Shown here: piece after piece, positions 45,788-59,584 of the stretch
Numbering within the stretch: the stretch's first letter is position 1
Layout: the number at the start of each line of letters is the position of its first letter
Notes under the pieces: generated by a model
The model's database searches: none
The model's input: the letters and a program-made list of their open reading frames with translations, nothing else
Told to the model about the DNA's origin: nothing
Origin: Paulownia fortunei
Lineage: Eukaryota; Streptophyta; Magnoliopsida; Lamiales; Paulowniaceae
Assembly: GCA_019321725.1 (NCBI GenBank)
Contig: CM033113.1
Location: forward strand, 14,508,001-14,572,000
DNA: 64,000 nucleotides
Reading direction: 5' to 3'
Position numbers and translations under genes: made by a program

Positions 45788-47690
45788 TATTTAGAAATCA
45801 TTTCTAACTAACCGTCCCACCATTGAGGATGAACACAAATCTTGACACAAACTTCAAGTCATCTACTTTAAACTAAAAACTATATGAAGCATCTAAGTTT
45901 CAATGCTCGATAACCCTACTCCAAAAATATATCTTTAGTGCTTACTAAGTACTTGGAAATCTCTTTACTACTTTCAATGGTTTCTGCATCGAATTAACTA
46001 ATATTTGCTCATGACACTCAAAGCATTTATGATATCGTATCTTGTACAAAGATTTACATATATTATGCTTCATATCGAGGATGTATAAAGTATATGGGTT
46101 ATTATTACTTTTTCTTTCAGAAGTATCTGGGAACATGATCTTCAAAAGAGAAATCCCATGACTCAAGCAAGACTCTCTCCTTAGATTCTTCAATACTAAA
46201 CCCTTTTAGCATCTAATCTATGTACTTGGATTTGGGGTAGTCCAAGCTTCCTCCTAAATCTATCTATATAGATCTTGATCTCTAATTTTATGATATTTCT
46301 CCCAAATTCCTCATGAAGAACATAGTAGATGATAAGTTTCAGTTGACTGTAACATTCATACATCATCCCTATGAGTAAAATGTCATAAATGTAAAATATA
46401 ACAAACATCACCATGCTCCCACTAACCCTTTTGTACATACTTGGTTTATCCGCATTCCCAAGGAAATCAAACTAATTGATTGCCTCAGTGAATCGAATGA
46501 TCCATCGTTGGGAAATTTATTTTGAGTCCATAATTGGAGCTTTGAAGATTATAAACCTTTTGCTTGCTTCTGTTGGATATGAAAGCCTTAGACCACTAAA
46601 TATAGATCTCTTTCTAAATACCCCTATTGAAGAAGGCTATCTTCATATCCCTTTATCATGTTAATTAGTCATAATATACAGATTTAGCCAGCAAGATCCA
46701 AATGGACTTTAGCATTAGATCTCATGAAAAATTTCCTCAGTAGTTAACACATTGACATTGAGTGTAACCTTTCACTACTTGTCATGTCTATGTAGGTCAC
46801 CACTTCCCCATGCTCTCCAATTTTATATTTATAGACCCAATTACAACCAATAGAAACCAAACTCTCTAGTAGGCCTACCAAGATCAATACTTTGTTAGAG
46901 TATATGAAGTCCATTTCCAATTATATGAAATTCCCCAAATTGATGCCAAACATCATTACTCTCTAGCAACAGGCAAAATTGTGGTTTTTTATCTCTTTCA
47001 CGTTCTATGATCTAGCTATTTTTATCAAATAAAAACCCTTTCTTATTAAGAAGGTGGCATTCCTATTAGTTGCTTTAAAGAAGGAGGCACCTTCATACCT
47101 TAGGTATGTAAGGGTCCTTTCCACATTCAACTTAGAAGATATTCTTACTTGATAAGAATGTTGCCGATTCTAGTATGAATTTCAAGAATGAATAAGGAAA
47201 TAAGTGAAACACAACATAGATTCACATAAAGAGATTCTAATTCTCCAAAAGATAATCAAAGAACTTATCACCGTAGTATTTCTTTTCGTCGATCACATCA
47301 TTAGATTTAATACTTTGGCCAACTTAATGCTCCACTTCATGTCCAAATTCTTGGAACCCTTCAAAGGACCCAATGTAATGATGTAAGAATAGTTCGCTCG
47401 TGCACTAACACTTAGTGGACTACATACGTCCATTTCTATCAAATCTAAAGGGGTGGTTTGCTCCATCTGTGCCACAAATTGTTGATTTGCTTATCTTTCT
47501 CTTGAGTCAAGATCCAAAATTCAGCACCTTTAGCAAGTCAGAGAGGTCAAGTAAATGTGCCATCTTGTTGGCATTTATATGGGAGACAGAACCCCTTTCG
47601 TTACATATATGCATCAATTAGATCTAATTATTCAACAACCGCCAAATTACAATGGGCATAGTCAGAGTGAGCACATTATTCCAACTATCA
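45788..47690 (-). pseudogene. Copia element C pol remnant (integrase start, RT, RNase H part)
   Basis: The minus strand from high to low coordinates shows a pre-integrase/integrase junction with CLxGKMT-like residues and PLDLIEMDVCSPLSVSARAN and YSYIITL (47293-47475). Decayed RT follows, with MYKRVSGSMVMFVIFYIYDI, LLIGMMYECYSQLKLI and KLEIKIYIDRFRRKLGLPQI (46196-46438; the YVDD box reads YIYD). SHGISLLKIMFPDTSERKSN (45945-46193) comes next and then the start of RNase H near 45800. The order is that of Ty1/copia (integrase before RT). Multiple stops are present. Confidence 0.85.
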
Positions 47691-50600
47691 ACGAATAATT
47701 ATTATTTCAACTTACAATCTCTTATATACTCCTAAGTAGATTTCATTGAGAACTGACCACGTGGAGTAAGTTTCCAAAGAGTCTAGAACTAAATCATCCA
47801 AAGGAGCATCACAGACTTGTTAACCAAGGACACTAGAAGAATCTCTTGCAGCTACTAGTGATTTCAATCTTGTTCAGTCCAATATATGTATTGGATCCTT
47901 CGTGTGTACATGATTAGGAACTTGATTGCACAAAGGGATATCACCTAAGTAGTTATCATACCATAGTGAGACACACCTTTTCCTATTCTCCAAAAGATAT
48001 TTTCTTCTATTTGTTCATAAACCTTACAAACTCTCTTCCATACCATTGAATGATTAATGGATACCTCAGCCAACATAGGAACAGTATAAGGAATTTTTTT
48101 ACTCCTAATGAAATCATTCCCTAAGAGAGGAACCAGTTCGTAGTTTCCACTAAAGCTTGGAAGCAAAAGCCTTAGCAACATCATTGATAGTTCTAATCCC
48201 CAATCCTCCCTCATTCTATGGTAGACAAAGTGGTTGCCATGAGCTCTAATGTATCCGCATATTCCCCTTAAAAAAACCCTTTTAAAAGCATAAGAGAAGT
48301 TATTCAATTTGTGATTGAACTGCTTTAGGAGGATTTAGCACTTGCAAATGATGTAAAGACATTGGATTGCAGTCACTTTGGATGAGTTGCAGTCTACCAC
48401 CCACAAATAAGGTACTCTTTTCCTATCCTCGCAATTAATCCTTTTTTTTCTTATTAACTTTATAAAGAGATGCACCAAGATATAACATAGGGAGTTTCTT
48501 CCTTACACACCCTGTAATATCTTTAATGCCTTGAATTAAAGAAGAGGGAACTTTTTCACCAACCACAAATGGAACTTTCGGTCAAATTAATCTATTGTCC
48601 AAAAGTAGCTTCATATTGTCCCAAAAATGCCATCAATTTCTATAAACCTCTTTTATTAGCCTTTGTGAAAATCAATAAGTCGTCGGCGTATGCTAGATGA
48701 GTGACCAACATACCAATCGATACAAATTTCATCTTCAAATTATGAGCAATTAGAAAATGAACTCCTTTAGATAAGGCATCAGATGTTATCACAAATAAGG
48801 TTGGAGAAAGAAGGTCTTTTTGCCTTAAACTACGAGATGATTTGAAAAAACCAGCTCCAACTCCATTAATCAAAAGTGGAAACCAAACATTCTGCACATA
48901 ATGTGAAACTATTGTAATCCACCTGTTATTAAAGCCCATTCTATGTAAGAATATATATAAAAACTGCCACTGGACCCAATCGTAAGCCTTAGACTTGTCG
49001 AAATTCATTATTAGATTTCCTTATTTCCATTATTATCAATAGCATGTATCATTTCCTATGTTAGTAGAACATTATCTGTAATTGTTCGTTCGGGAATAAA
49101 TCCACTACGCAAAGGGAAAATCAAAGAAGGAAGAAGTGTAGCCAATTCTGAAGCTAGCAATTTGGAAAACATCTTATTTTTGACATTACACAGACTGATA
49201 AGTCTATATTATCTGCATTCAGTTGGCTTCTCAACTTTGGGAATCAAGACAACAATAGTGGTCATGAAGCTCTACATAAGAGGATATCCATTAAAAAATT
49301 CAATTAAAACTTCTGTCACATCCCCAGCTATAAAATCCCAACACTTAGAAAAGAGAGATGAAACTGTCAGGTCCTACTATGTTGTCAGGTGGATAAATAA
49401 AGTCATGTTTTTTATCTCTTCCAAATATGGCACTCCATACAAGAATTCATTGTATGATTCTTAAATAAAGGTTGTACATTTCATAGGGTTTCTGAGGAAC
49501 AATTATAATTACCCCCAAAGAGAAGTTGCTTGAAAAATGAGATGGCAGATTATTAGATAAACTGTACATCTTCAACAAAGTCCCATTATCCTAAATGGAA
49601 TATATGGTGGATTTCTTTCTCTTTCTTTTTTAACCATAGAATGAAAAAAATTAGTATTTCTTTTGCTCTCTTCCAACTATACAATTGTAGCCTTTTTTCT
49701 CCAAAATCTTTCTTCCATGGAAAGTGCTTGGACATATAATGCATACTACCTCTTCATGATTAGCAATAGTAGGCTGGTCATTAAAAGTTGCCTTGCTATT
49801 TTGACACTCTAAGTCAGCCTACTTGACCATAACTATTATATTACTAATGACAGTATGATTCCACCATTTTAATTGAGATTTCACACAATACATCTTTTGT
49901 TGTAATTTCTCAATACCACGACTAAGTATAGGCAAATTCCAGATATTTCTTATATTCTCAAGAAACTAATGATGATTCATACAATATTTAAGAAATCTAA
50001 ATGGGCAAGGAACATACTGTTGGAGGTATTGCTAAAATTATGAACACTTTCGAGAATTATGAGTGATTTTGGTTTGATGAAAGAGATCAGACCTTGAAGA
50101 AGATATTAAACTATCCGGATGCTCCCACATATGATCATTTGTCCACCATAATTGGCTTTCTTCAAAACTTGTATCTTGCAGTCCACAATACATCATCATC
50201 GAAACAAAGTCTTCCTTTGGTCGAACAGGGGCAAGACGACCTCTTTTCTTTTTTTGACTATATAGTGTAACATTAAAGTCACCACCATTAAGCCACAGTG
50301 ATTACATGGTAGATAAATTCCAATGACCATTCCATAAATCTATCTGCTCACTCCATGTGCACTTTGCATAAATTAATGAGCAGTATAAAGGCTGAGGAAC
50401 AAACAACTTAACCTTTACATGGAAAAATTGTTCATGATTGGTTATGAGCTCAATTCTATATGAAACAAAATAAAACAAATAGATTTTGTTATTATAGCTT
50501 GAGAATACTTCATCAAAACTAAATTTATGATGAAACCTCGTAGCATTCAAAATGCACTTTGGTCATAACAAAACCAAAATCATAGGATTGAATTTTTACA

Positions 50601-51279
50601 AATCTGATAAACTATTCTTTGAGAATATGAATTCCCAACCCCGTGTTTATTCCAAATTACAAGCTGCATTAATAACTATTAGAGAGGGAAAAACGCCATC
50701 TTGATGCATGTTAGTTGTTGCTTCAATGAAGACTTCTTAACTATTTGATCATGCAAGGCCTCTAATGTGCTGTTATGAAGATGCATTACAACCTCTTTAT
50801 CACTAGCTTACTCCATAATGGTTTGCGTATCAAAAATGCCTATTCCTCCATCTTGTCTATTCTCTGATTAAACAATGTGATTTGATCTGTCATCATCATA
50901 CAACAATCTTCAGAATCTAATTTCGATACATAAGTCCCTATGTGTGGAAACATCTTCACCATCCACACCATAAAAAAAATTATAACTTAGCTATCTAATT
51001 AAGATGATCCCCAATTATATGGTTAGGTTTAGGATTACATCCCCAATTATCTTTTTATGTGAATTAGGGTTATCCACACTAACTTGGTCCTCATTAATTG
51101 AAGTCTCCTTCTGACCAAGAATCTCTATTAATGCATGAGATTTTGCAATTAAGTTGTTTGAATTAGGGTTTTGAGTTATGAGATTAACTAAACCGGTCTG
51201 ATTAATAACACATCATTTAATTTACTTAATTACACAATAGGAGCTTGTGATTTATTCTCCCATAAGAATGGATTGGGGT
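47691..51279 (-). pseudogene. LINE remnant (ORF1 tail, endonuclease, RT, zf-RVT)
   Basis: On the minus strand, an endonuclease part with LNGGDFNVTLY lies near 50260 and the frame 50302-50550 lies upstream of it. RT has FDKSKAYDWVQWQFLYIFLH, RMGFNNRWITIVSHYVQNVW, SLRQKDLLSPTLFVITSDAL and LAYADDLLIFTKANKRGL (48640-49008, with an intact YADD box). The zf-RVT part lies at 47760-48307. 50700-51279 probably holds the end of ORF1. A Tekay/Del LTR begins at 51280. The 3' end is truncated at the copia C boundary. Confidence 0.82.
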
Positions 51280-53113
51280 TGTAATACCCAACCTCACACT
51301 ACTCACTCGACCAATATGATTCATGCACTACATGCTACTTATATGCTAATTTGCATTTACATCTACATGGCATCTTATATAGCATTCTTAATCATTATAC
51401 CTCTAATGCCATCACTTGATGTTAGTGGTTGAGATCCTATAACCTAATTAAGTAATTTTATATTTGGATAAGAAAAAGAATAGATTGGTCAAAATATTAT
51501 ATATTCATAGGTTATATGTTATAATTTTGGAAGTGTTAAAGGTGTTACTAGTAAGCTTGTATGATTCGGTTCAATTAGATCGAGGTGTTTTAAAAGTATA
51601 CATCCATGAATTAACATATTGGACATGAATATAATATGATTTAAGTGTCATATTACAAGGTCCATATGTTCATATGATTTTAGAAATGCAAACTAGACAA
51701 TCATTTAAGAATCGGGTGTTAATCGGTTTAGAGACTAATTGAATGATTAAAAAATTAGGGCAAATATTTATTATCCGATCATATGGCAATTAAAATATAT
51801 TGTAAATAGATAAATAAATATTGAGAAACACTAGATTAGATCTGTATAAGGTGTGAATAATATCAGATTTGAATTACCACTTGACACCTCAACCTTTGCC
51901 AACTTAAGCTACCATCTCAACCTTTTTTCATTTCTATCCTTGAATCATGACCAAAAATCATTTTCTGAGCTATTTAACCTCCCAAACCTCCATATAAAAT
52001 TTTAGAAGTTTCTCTCAAGTGATTTCCAAGTAAATAAAAAAGTGAAGGAAGCAAAGGAAAGTACGGAGGAGCAAGTAGAAGCTTAAATTTGTGCATAGGC
52101 GTGCTTAACTACAGTTTTTGAGTTAAGTTCTTGAATTGTCTGAGAGTTATGATTTTTAGAGCTTCTATTAGGATTTATAATCATTTTAGGATGTTATTTA
52201 TGGTCTTATAATTCATAAAAGAGGATTCTCTAGTTACAAAATTGCAATAGAAATCACTTGGGACATAAACTGTATACTTGTTGGTTTTTATTTTTAAAGC
52301 TCTATATATGTATAATAAATTGATTAAAACCTATATATTTCACTATATCTATGTTTATATATGAGTTTAGGTGATGTATGTAAGTTTGGAGAGGTTTTAA
52401 ATTGAAATATGGTTTGATATTTAAAGAGACTCAAAACTGTCATGGTAAAACTTACAATTTTTGTGTTGGGATAACTGGGCTGGTTTTGCTGAGGTAAATA
52501 AATGATTTTAGGAAATTATAAAATATTATTACATTTATAGACATATTAGATAAGTGTGGTAAAAATTTGGGAGTGATTGGATATGCTTAGAGATGTCAAA
52601 ATTATCATATAACTAAATTGGATTGCAAGAAAATATGAAAATGTGAATTTGTCCCATTTGATAACTTAGTATATTTCAACCTAGACATGTTGCTATTGAG
52701 TGTTAACAATTAGGTACATGATATTAGAGTTATAATACTTCAATTATATGATATTTACATATATCTAAGATGATAAATTAAGATATTTGAGGACTAGATT
52801 AGGTTCTAGTTTGTAAAATCTTGATTGTTACCAAGATAACTTGGTGTTTAAGGTTTTAGTATGATATTTTATGCTTTCAACTTGCCAAATTGGGAATGGT
52901 GCTTGATGTTGGGTAATATTACAGGCTATTTTACATCTAAAATTGGAGGAGAACAATAAACAAATCTAGACTGAGCCACCAACCAAGTGAAAGGTAAGTA
53001 AAGATCCATTTGCATCTATAATGCATGAATATAGTATGTCTTGAAGCATTTATAGCTAATGTGTTGATGATATTTAAATTGACTGGATGATAAGTATAGT
53101 ATGTACCTTAAGT
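51280..53113 (+). repeat. Tekay/Del-like LTR, 3'-truncated
   Basis: It starts TGTAATACCC and follows the LTR at 31644 closely, including GGTAATATTACAGGC (52912 on). It breaks off after GTATGTACCTTAAG near 53113, where unrelated A+T-rich sequence begins. No target-site duplication can be checked. Confidence 0.82.
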
Positions 53114-54954
53114 TTTTTACTATTTTTTTTTTCTTACTTTTAACTTACTAAACTAAAAATAATAATTTCAAAATACAATTAGGCTTTGTTAAGAAATGAA
53201 AATAAAGAAGAAATTGAGCTAAAAATATGCTATATATAGCTTTGTAATACTGTAATAATATATATACTTAATAAGATTTTATCTCTATTATATCACCTTA
53301 AAAAAATTTATTGTTAATTTCATTTTAGCCCCTATACGTACTTTTAAAAATACTCCAATTTTATAATTGGTTTAGTAGAATAATATATAAAAAGATCAAG
53401 AAATAAACAAGTAAATGTATTATAAAATTATTTTTTATTTAATATAATACATATATTCTTAAAATATTTATGTTGAAATGTGGTGATACATCATGAATGT
53501 TCATACAACTATTTTTGTCAATTTTGATTTTATTGAAAAAATTTAGGATTTGTTTGGTTTTGTTTTCAGTTGTTTTGAAGAGAGTGTTCTCGAATAATGT
53601 ATTTTGAAAAGTGAGTTTATAGAAAGTGTATAGCAGAAAAAATGTGTATGTTTTGTTGGGACAAATGATATAATATATTTTGAAAGATATTATATCAATG
53701 GTAGATATATTATCAATATTATTTTATTATGGTTAATGAGAAATATTTTTAATTATAAATATATTGTCAATGTTATTATATTGTAAGGATATAGGATTAT
53801 CTAACTATGGTAATAAATAATTTTTTATTTTGGGGCAAAATACCATTCCCAAAAAATACAAGTAACAAACACGTTTTCTTATCCAAAAAAGAAAAATAAT
53901 ATTTAGAAGAAAAGTAGGAAGAGAAAGCCAATAAAAACTATGATATTTGAACTAATAATAAAATAATATAAATAAAATTTATTAGATTAAATGATCAACC
54001 CAAAATATATATTTTTTCATGAAGTGATTCCAATAGTGATTTAACATAAATTCCCAAAGTAAAAAAAAATTACTAAGTCAAATATCAGATGCAATTGCAA
54101 TCTGACTACTATGATTGCAATGAAAAAATATAAGTTAAATGATTGAAATAGATTTTGAATTTTGTGCATAAAATATGTGAAATATAAGGGATAACATCAT
54201 TTTTGGAATATGGTCTCATAATTGATAAATATGATATAAAATTCACATGTAGGTAGTTTGAGAAAGCAAAATCAAAGGAATCAAATACTTCATTAATTAA
54301 TGTAATTATTTTCGTATAGTCTCATGGTTCAAAAATAAATAAATTTTAGTCATGAATACACTTTAAGTTTTGTTGTATTCTTTTTTTTTTTTGGGAAAGT
54401 GGAACAAAAAATTATAAATATGACAGTGGATTGTGTTTTTAAATTAATATAAAAAATAGATGTTATTTTCACATTAATATTAATAAATCTAATTAAACTG
54501 GATATAGTGAGGTATATTTTCATACAAAATTGATATTTGATTTGATTTTTTATTTTTTATTTTAATTCATCAAATCGTACAAAATATTAAATTTTATTTT
54601 TTTACAAATTTTATAAATAGTTGTTATATATTATTTTATATTTATTAATTAGTCTTATACTTTTTTCTTAATTTTAACTTACCAAACTAAAAATAATAAA
54701 TTCAAAATACAATTAGGTTTTGTTATTTAATTTTAACTATTTTTTTTATTATTTAGAAAAAATATTTTTTAACAAAATCATAAAATCGAAAATGGTCAAA
54801 AGATAAAACAAAAGGTGAACTTCTTATAAATATAATTTTTCACATATTTTCAGAAGAAATTAGCAAATTGGTAAATATAATATAAAATTCAAATTTGGGT
54901 GGCTTGAGAAAACATATGTTAAAGAAATCAAATATCTTATTAACTGATATAATT
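53114..54954. other. A+T-rich stretch with internal direct repeats, origin unknown
   Basis: No recognisable protein or retroelement domain. A 60-bp direct repeat lies at 53131-53190 and 54665-54724, and a 100-bp direct repeat at 54221-54320 and 54867-54966. It might be a non-autonomous element or unique intergenic DNA with local duplications. Confidence 0.5.
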
Positions 54955-55253
54955 ATTTTTGTATCTCCCAAGCACATGTAAAGTTCTGGTGTTTGGGAGC
55001 CTTCAGATTTTCTATATAATGTTTGAGGACATATCATATTTGAGCAATGGCAGCTTCCAGATTTTAGATTTTGGTCTAGCAAGAGGACATATAGACGGAC
55101 TTAGGCTCATTTTGAATTTCAAGTTGTTTGTAATGCTTTTTCTTTTCCTGCATTTATTTTGTATGACATTAGTTTGGTTTTGATTAATATACTAGTAGGG
55201 GTCAATGTCAGAACCTCAACTAGATAAATATAGATTTAACTTTTAAAAAAAAA
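54955..55253 (+). pseudogene. LINE 3' tail with poly(A)
   Basis: The last codons and 3' UTR resemble the LINE end at 41780-41985: an AATATACTAGTAGGGGTC-type motif, then an A-run (55245-55253). As at 41985, TTCCTAG of a copia LTR follows directly. The 74-residue frame includes a chance DFGLAR string. Confidence 0.6.
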
Positions 55254-55445
55254 TTCCTAGTCACTTGACTCCATGATGCAATTGGAAAATTATTTCTAAC
55301 TTTCATTCAACATTGGCCAAGGATTCCCAAGTTAAGTTCCATGGAAAACATAGGAGATTCACCATACCTCGTAGCTATATACGGTTGTGGGATTTCATCT
55401 AAATTAAAGCAAAGTCAATAAAGATGAAAAATCCCACTTACCCTA
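55254..55445 (-). repeat. Copia LTR fragment with internal deletion
   Basis: Parallels 41986-42130, then jumps to sequence matching 42560-42610, so the LTR start and polypurine tract are deleted. Confidence 0.6.
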
Positions 55446-56920
55446 GAGCCAATTATCCATGTATTTAAGGCTCATCTTTTCAAGATGCCCTTCAAATACT
55501 ACTCTAGGGGTTCATTCAGTAGGTCTGCTATATCTTCTCGCAAGGCAACTCTCTCCATTATGATGTTGCCTTTACTAATAATTCCTAGAATCAAATTGTG
55601 TCGCCTCAATTTATACTTAGATCTTTGATGAGATCTTGGCTCCATTTCTTGCAGAATAGCTCCATTGTTATTGAAGTACTTGGGTGTCGTATCAACAACA
55701 GGCAAAATTACATCAAACTCTTTAATTAAGTTCCACATCCAAATAGTCTTTTTCATAGCATTCCATGCCGCAATGTTTTCAACCATGGTGGTGGAATCTA
55801 TGGTCCTATCTTGCTTGGAACTATTCCAACTAATCACCCCACTATTTAGGATGAATACATAAACTTTGAGTCATCTACATTACACTCAAAAACTAGAATT
55901 TTGAAGCATTCTAGCTTCCGTTCTCCATAGTTGTGTACTAGGAAGACATCTTTAGTCCTTCATTAGTACTCAAGGATCATCCTTATGACTTTCCATTGCT
56001 ATTCACACATATTAGACTAATATATGCTCATGATATTCAAAGTATATATGATATCACGTCTCATATATAGATTTACATACATTTGCTCCTAATTCCAAAG
56101 ACATTATGTAAGTGAGTCATCATTGTCTTTCCTCAAAAGTCTTAGGGGACAAAGACTTGAAATAGAAACCTATGACTTAATGATAAGAATCTCCTCTTTG
56201 ATTCTTCCTTACTAAACCCTGTTAGCATCATACGTCTATGTATATGGATTTAGGATAGGCCAAGCATCCTCTTGGATCTATCTCTATCAATATCCTACAT
56301 AATCCTAATGAGTAGGATATCATTAATGTAAAACATAATAAGTATCATTGTGCTCCCCTAATCTTCTTGTACACATATTGTTCATCTATATTCTTAAGGA
56401 AATCAAACAATTTGATTTCCTCATCAAATCAGATGCTCTAATTTTGGGAAGTTTGGTTAAATCCATAAATGTACTTTTAAAGTTTTTGTTCAATATAAAG
56501 CCCTCTAGCTACTTTATGTAGATCTCTTCCTTAATATTTCTATTAAGGAGCGTGATATTTATATCAATTTTTTATATCTCATATTCATAATATGCAAAGC
56601 AAAATCTGGATGAACTTCCACATCACTACTAGTGAAAGGTTTCCTCATAGTAAACAATTTGACTTGAGCATAACCTTTTGCCACCAATTATGTCTTATAA
56701 GTTATTTCCTCTCCATCTTCTCCAAGATTTCACTATAGCCACATTTGTAGTGAATGGGAATGATTCCCATTCAGTGGATCCACTAAGGTCCATACCTTAT
56801 TAGAGTAGAAATAGTCTATTTGGGATTGCATGACCTTTTTCCTTCTTCCTGAATTGTTTTCAGACATCTATTCCTCCTTTGATCAATATACAAAAGAATA
56901 TCCATGTTGTTCTCTAACAA
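55446..56920 (-). pseudogene. Copia pol remnant D2 (RT and RNase H)
   Basis: RT pieces on the minus strand: VMQSQIDYFYSNKVWTLVDP near 56830, WKFIQILLCI near 56600, a PKTFEER-like block near 56130. RNase H occupies the frame 55499-55837: IDSTTMVENIAAWNAMKKTI, YFNNNGAILQEMEPRSHQRS, KYKLRRHNLILGIISKGNII and ALREDIADLLNEPLE, the standard end of copia pol (ADPLTKPL). It belongs to the same family as element C. Confidence 0.82.
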
Positions 56921-57660
56921 GAAGTCATACTGCATAGGTAGCTTCTAATCCCAACATATGACTCTCAAATGTCTTAGTAGGTAACATCATGGTGAATGGG
57001 TCAGTGATGTTGTTTTTAGATGCTATCTTTGTCATAGTTACATTGTCTCTTTGTACTATCTCTTTGATCAGATTGTACTTTCTTTCTATATGCTTTTCTT
57101 TCTTATGACTTCTTGATTTTTTTACATTAGCTACTGCTCCAATGTAGTCACAATACAATGTTATTGGCTTATCCATATTTCGAACAACTTCTAAATCAGT
57201 AAAGAACTTCTTAAGCCATTTTGCTTCCTTAGCTGCTTCACAAGCAGCTAGCCTCCATGGTTGAATCGACAATGCTAGATTACTTAACACTTTTCCAACC
57301 TATGGCTCCAATCCAAAAAGTTAACTTTCTACCATCCCTATCTAATTTGAAATCAAAATCAATATATCCAATAATATTGAGGTCTCTACCTAAATAAACT
57401 TGAATATAGTTTCTCATTCTCCTTAGATACTTAAGAATGTTCTTGACTGCTACCCAGTGATCTAATCCTAATTTTGACTAGAAACGACTAACTAACCCTA
57501 CTGCATAGCTAATATCGGTCCTTATACAAAACATGGCATGCATAAAATTGCCAACTACAGAGGCATAAGGAGCTCATCTCATATACTCGTCTTCTTGAGG
57601 TGTCTTAGAGTAGTGCTCCTTGAAGAGGACGATTTATAAACCTAATACATGGCTTGTGGA
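56921..57660 (-). pseudogene. Copia pol remnant D1 (RT end and RNase H)
   Basis: The frame 56925-57290 reads AACEAAKEAKWLKKFFTDLE, MDKPITLYCDYIGAVANVKK, SRSHKKEKHIERKYNLIKEI and KIASKNNITDPFTMMLPTKT: copia RNase H. Upstream (57300-57620) the RT end reads KEHYSKTPQEDEYMR, PYASVVGNFMHAMFCIRTDI and SYAVGLVSR. It differs clearly from D2, so it is a second copia family placed head-to-tail with it. Confidence 0.85.
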
Positions 57661-57915
57661 GTGGACTTTAACAATGTTCTTCACAAAAGTGAAACAAAGG
57701 ATTAGAGAAAACCCAAATTTTGGGATATGGCATATTTTAAAAGGCACTTATTGATTGTTCTCTTTCGGATGTAGGTTATTTAGGCTTTGATTTCACTTGA
57801 ACGACAATAAAGTTTAGGAATGACTTGATAAATTTGTATGAATTGAGAAGAGGATTAACATCTTCCCTCAACTTAGAGTTAAACATCTCTCTAAATCTTG
57901 CTTAGACCATCACAC
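57661..57915. other. Unassigned sequence
   Basis: No domain or repeat could be recognised. It lies between a copia pol remnant and a copia LTR whose outer edge is at 57916. Confidence 0.4.
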
Positions 57916-59584
57916 TGTTGGGTTCGCCTTACTACGGGGCGAGCGCAGTGGAAATTTTCAAAATAATTAAAATATGCATTTAAATGATTTAAATGCTATA
58001 CCCCAGTATACATAGTATTTCATAACGATTGCATGTCAACTAGTATTTTATATAGAACTATTATAAATAAAAGAGAGTGTGTAGCCTTTATAGAACAGTT
58101 TGATAAATATAAAGTGAGAGACGCTCAATTGCCGGATTGGTTCAGTACATCTCGCCAAAGGAGCCTAAATGTTCTCCCTCTAAAGAAGTCCACACAATGG
58201 ACAAGAACTACCGAATCACTATTTTGTTAGTAATGGTGATTCATATTCTTAAACCAAAATAATGGAGTATTATAGAAAACACTAAATCTTAATCCAACCA
58301 TTGGAAATAAGAATTTTATTGATAGAATAATCAAGAACAATTTATTGATTATTCTATGAAGAAGACAAGAAGATGGAGAGTGTATGAAAAATGAAGAAGA
58401 AATATTTTTCTCCTAATCTTTTTTCATAATGGCTTATTTTGTTTTTTGGTTGTGTTACCAATTTTTTTTTCAAAAACCCATATCTATCTTGAAGGAGGCC
58501 AAGAAGTAGCCTAGATTCATAATCCAAAACTTCCTCTTCCAACATAGGTAGTGGTCGATTTTACACATCTACCATGTGTAAAAAATCGGTCACTATGGTA
58601 AGGTTGGTTGAGGATTTTGATTGATCCTCAATCAATTCAAAATCTTCAACCTCTTCCAAAATTGGCTCACAATCATCCTTTTGGATATTTACAAAAGAAC
58701 CTCCATCTTTTAAATTCCAAATTCTTGATCGACCTCTACTAATAGGCTATGAATTAAATATTTGTGTTTAGACTTCTAATCCAATTAATAAGTCCATCAA
58801 TTAATTCACAATTAACTAATTAGGCCCAAATTCAGTTAATTGATTAAATTAATTAATTCCATCATGCCCAATTAAATAATTATTTAATTAGCTAAATTAA
58901 TTTAACAATTAAATTCATTTAGTCTTTAATTAATTAATTGATCCTATCAATTAATTATTTCACTCTATTAGGCTTCCTAATCAAATTAGGTTCAATTAAA
59001 TAATTTAAATACATAATTGAATATTTAATTTAATATTTGAATTAAATTAAAGCCATAATTAATTAATCCCTATTAATTAATTAGATCCAACCAATTGGAT
59101 CATTTTCTAGTTTAAGAAATGGTTCCATCTATTCTAGTGTGTGACCCTTTAGATTCACAAATAACAGTATGCTTGCAATACTTGCAAGTTATGAATAATA
59201 ATTATTTTGATTAATTAATGTAATTAATTAATTTTCTTGGAATTAACTCCTTAATTCCAAGAACCTTACTATCCATGAAAACATCTAGCAAGTAATCATG
59301 GCAAACAATTCTTAAGTTAAATAGCGAGTAAACCTACTTCTATTGTGAGTGCCATACCTGCATGGTTATTTTGTCATCTATTCTCCTGATTGAATATAGG
59401 ATATGAATTATGAGTCGAAACCCTAATTAATTCAATAAATATGATTCCATTTCAGGTTTCAATAACTCTTGATGAATCAATATTCATCTTGCTTTGGCCT
59501 AGGAAATTCACTTGCCATTGACAAGTGACGGATTTCATGTTAGCCACTTATAAACCTCCATGCACACCAGTGCAACATCCAACA
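57916..59584 (-). repeat. Copia 3' LTR, minus strand
   Basis: The minus strand starts TGTTGGATGTTGC at 59584 next to a purine tract (59585-59597) and ends GGCGAACCCAACA at 57916. This is a full-length LTR of 1669 bp and the best reference for the family in this window. TTAATTAATT blocks lie at 58780-59240. Confidence 0.85.

Noticed and set aside
55060..55085. A DFGLAR string that resembles a protein kinase activation loop
   Set aside because: No other kinase motif lies around it, and the frame is short and lies in a LINE 3' tail. It is a chance match.
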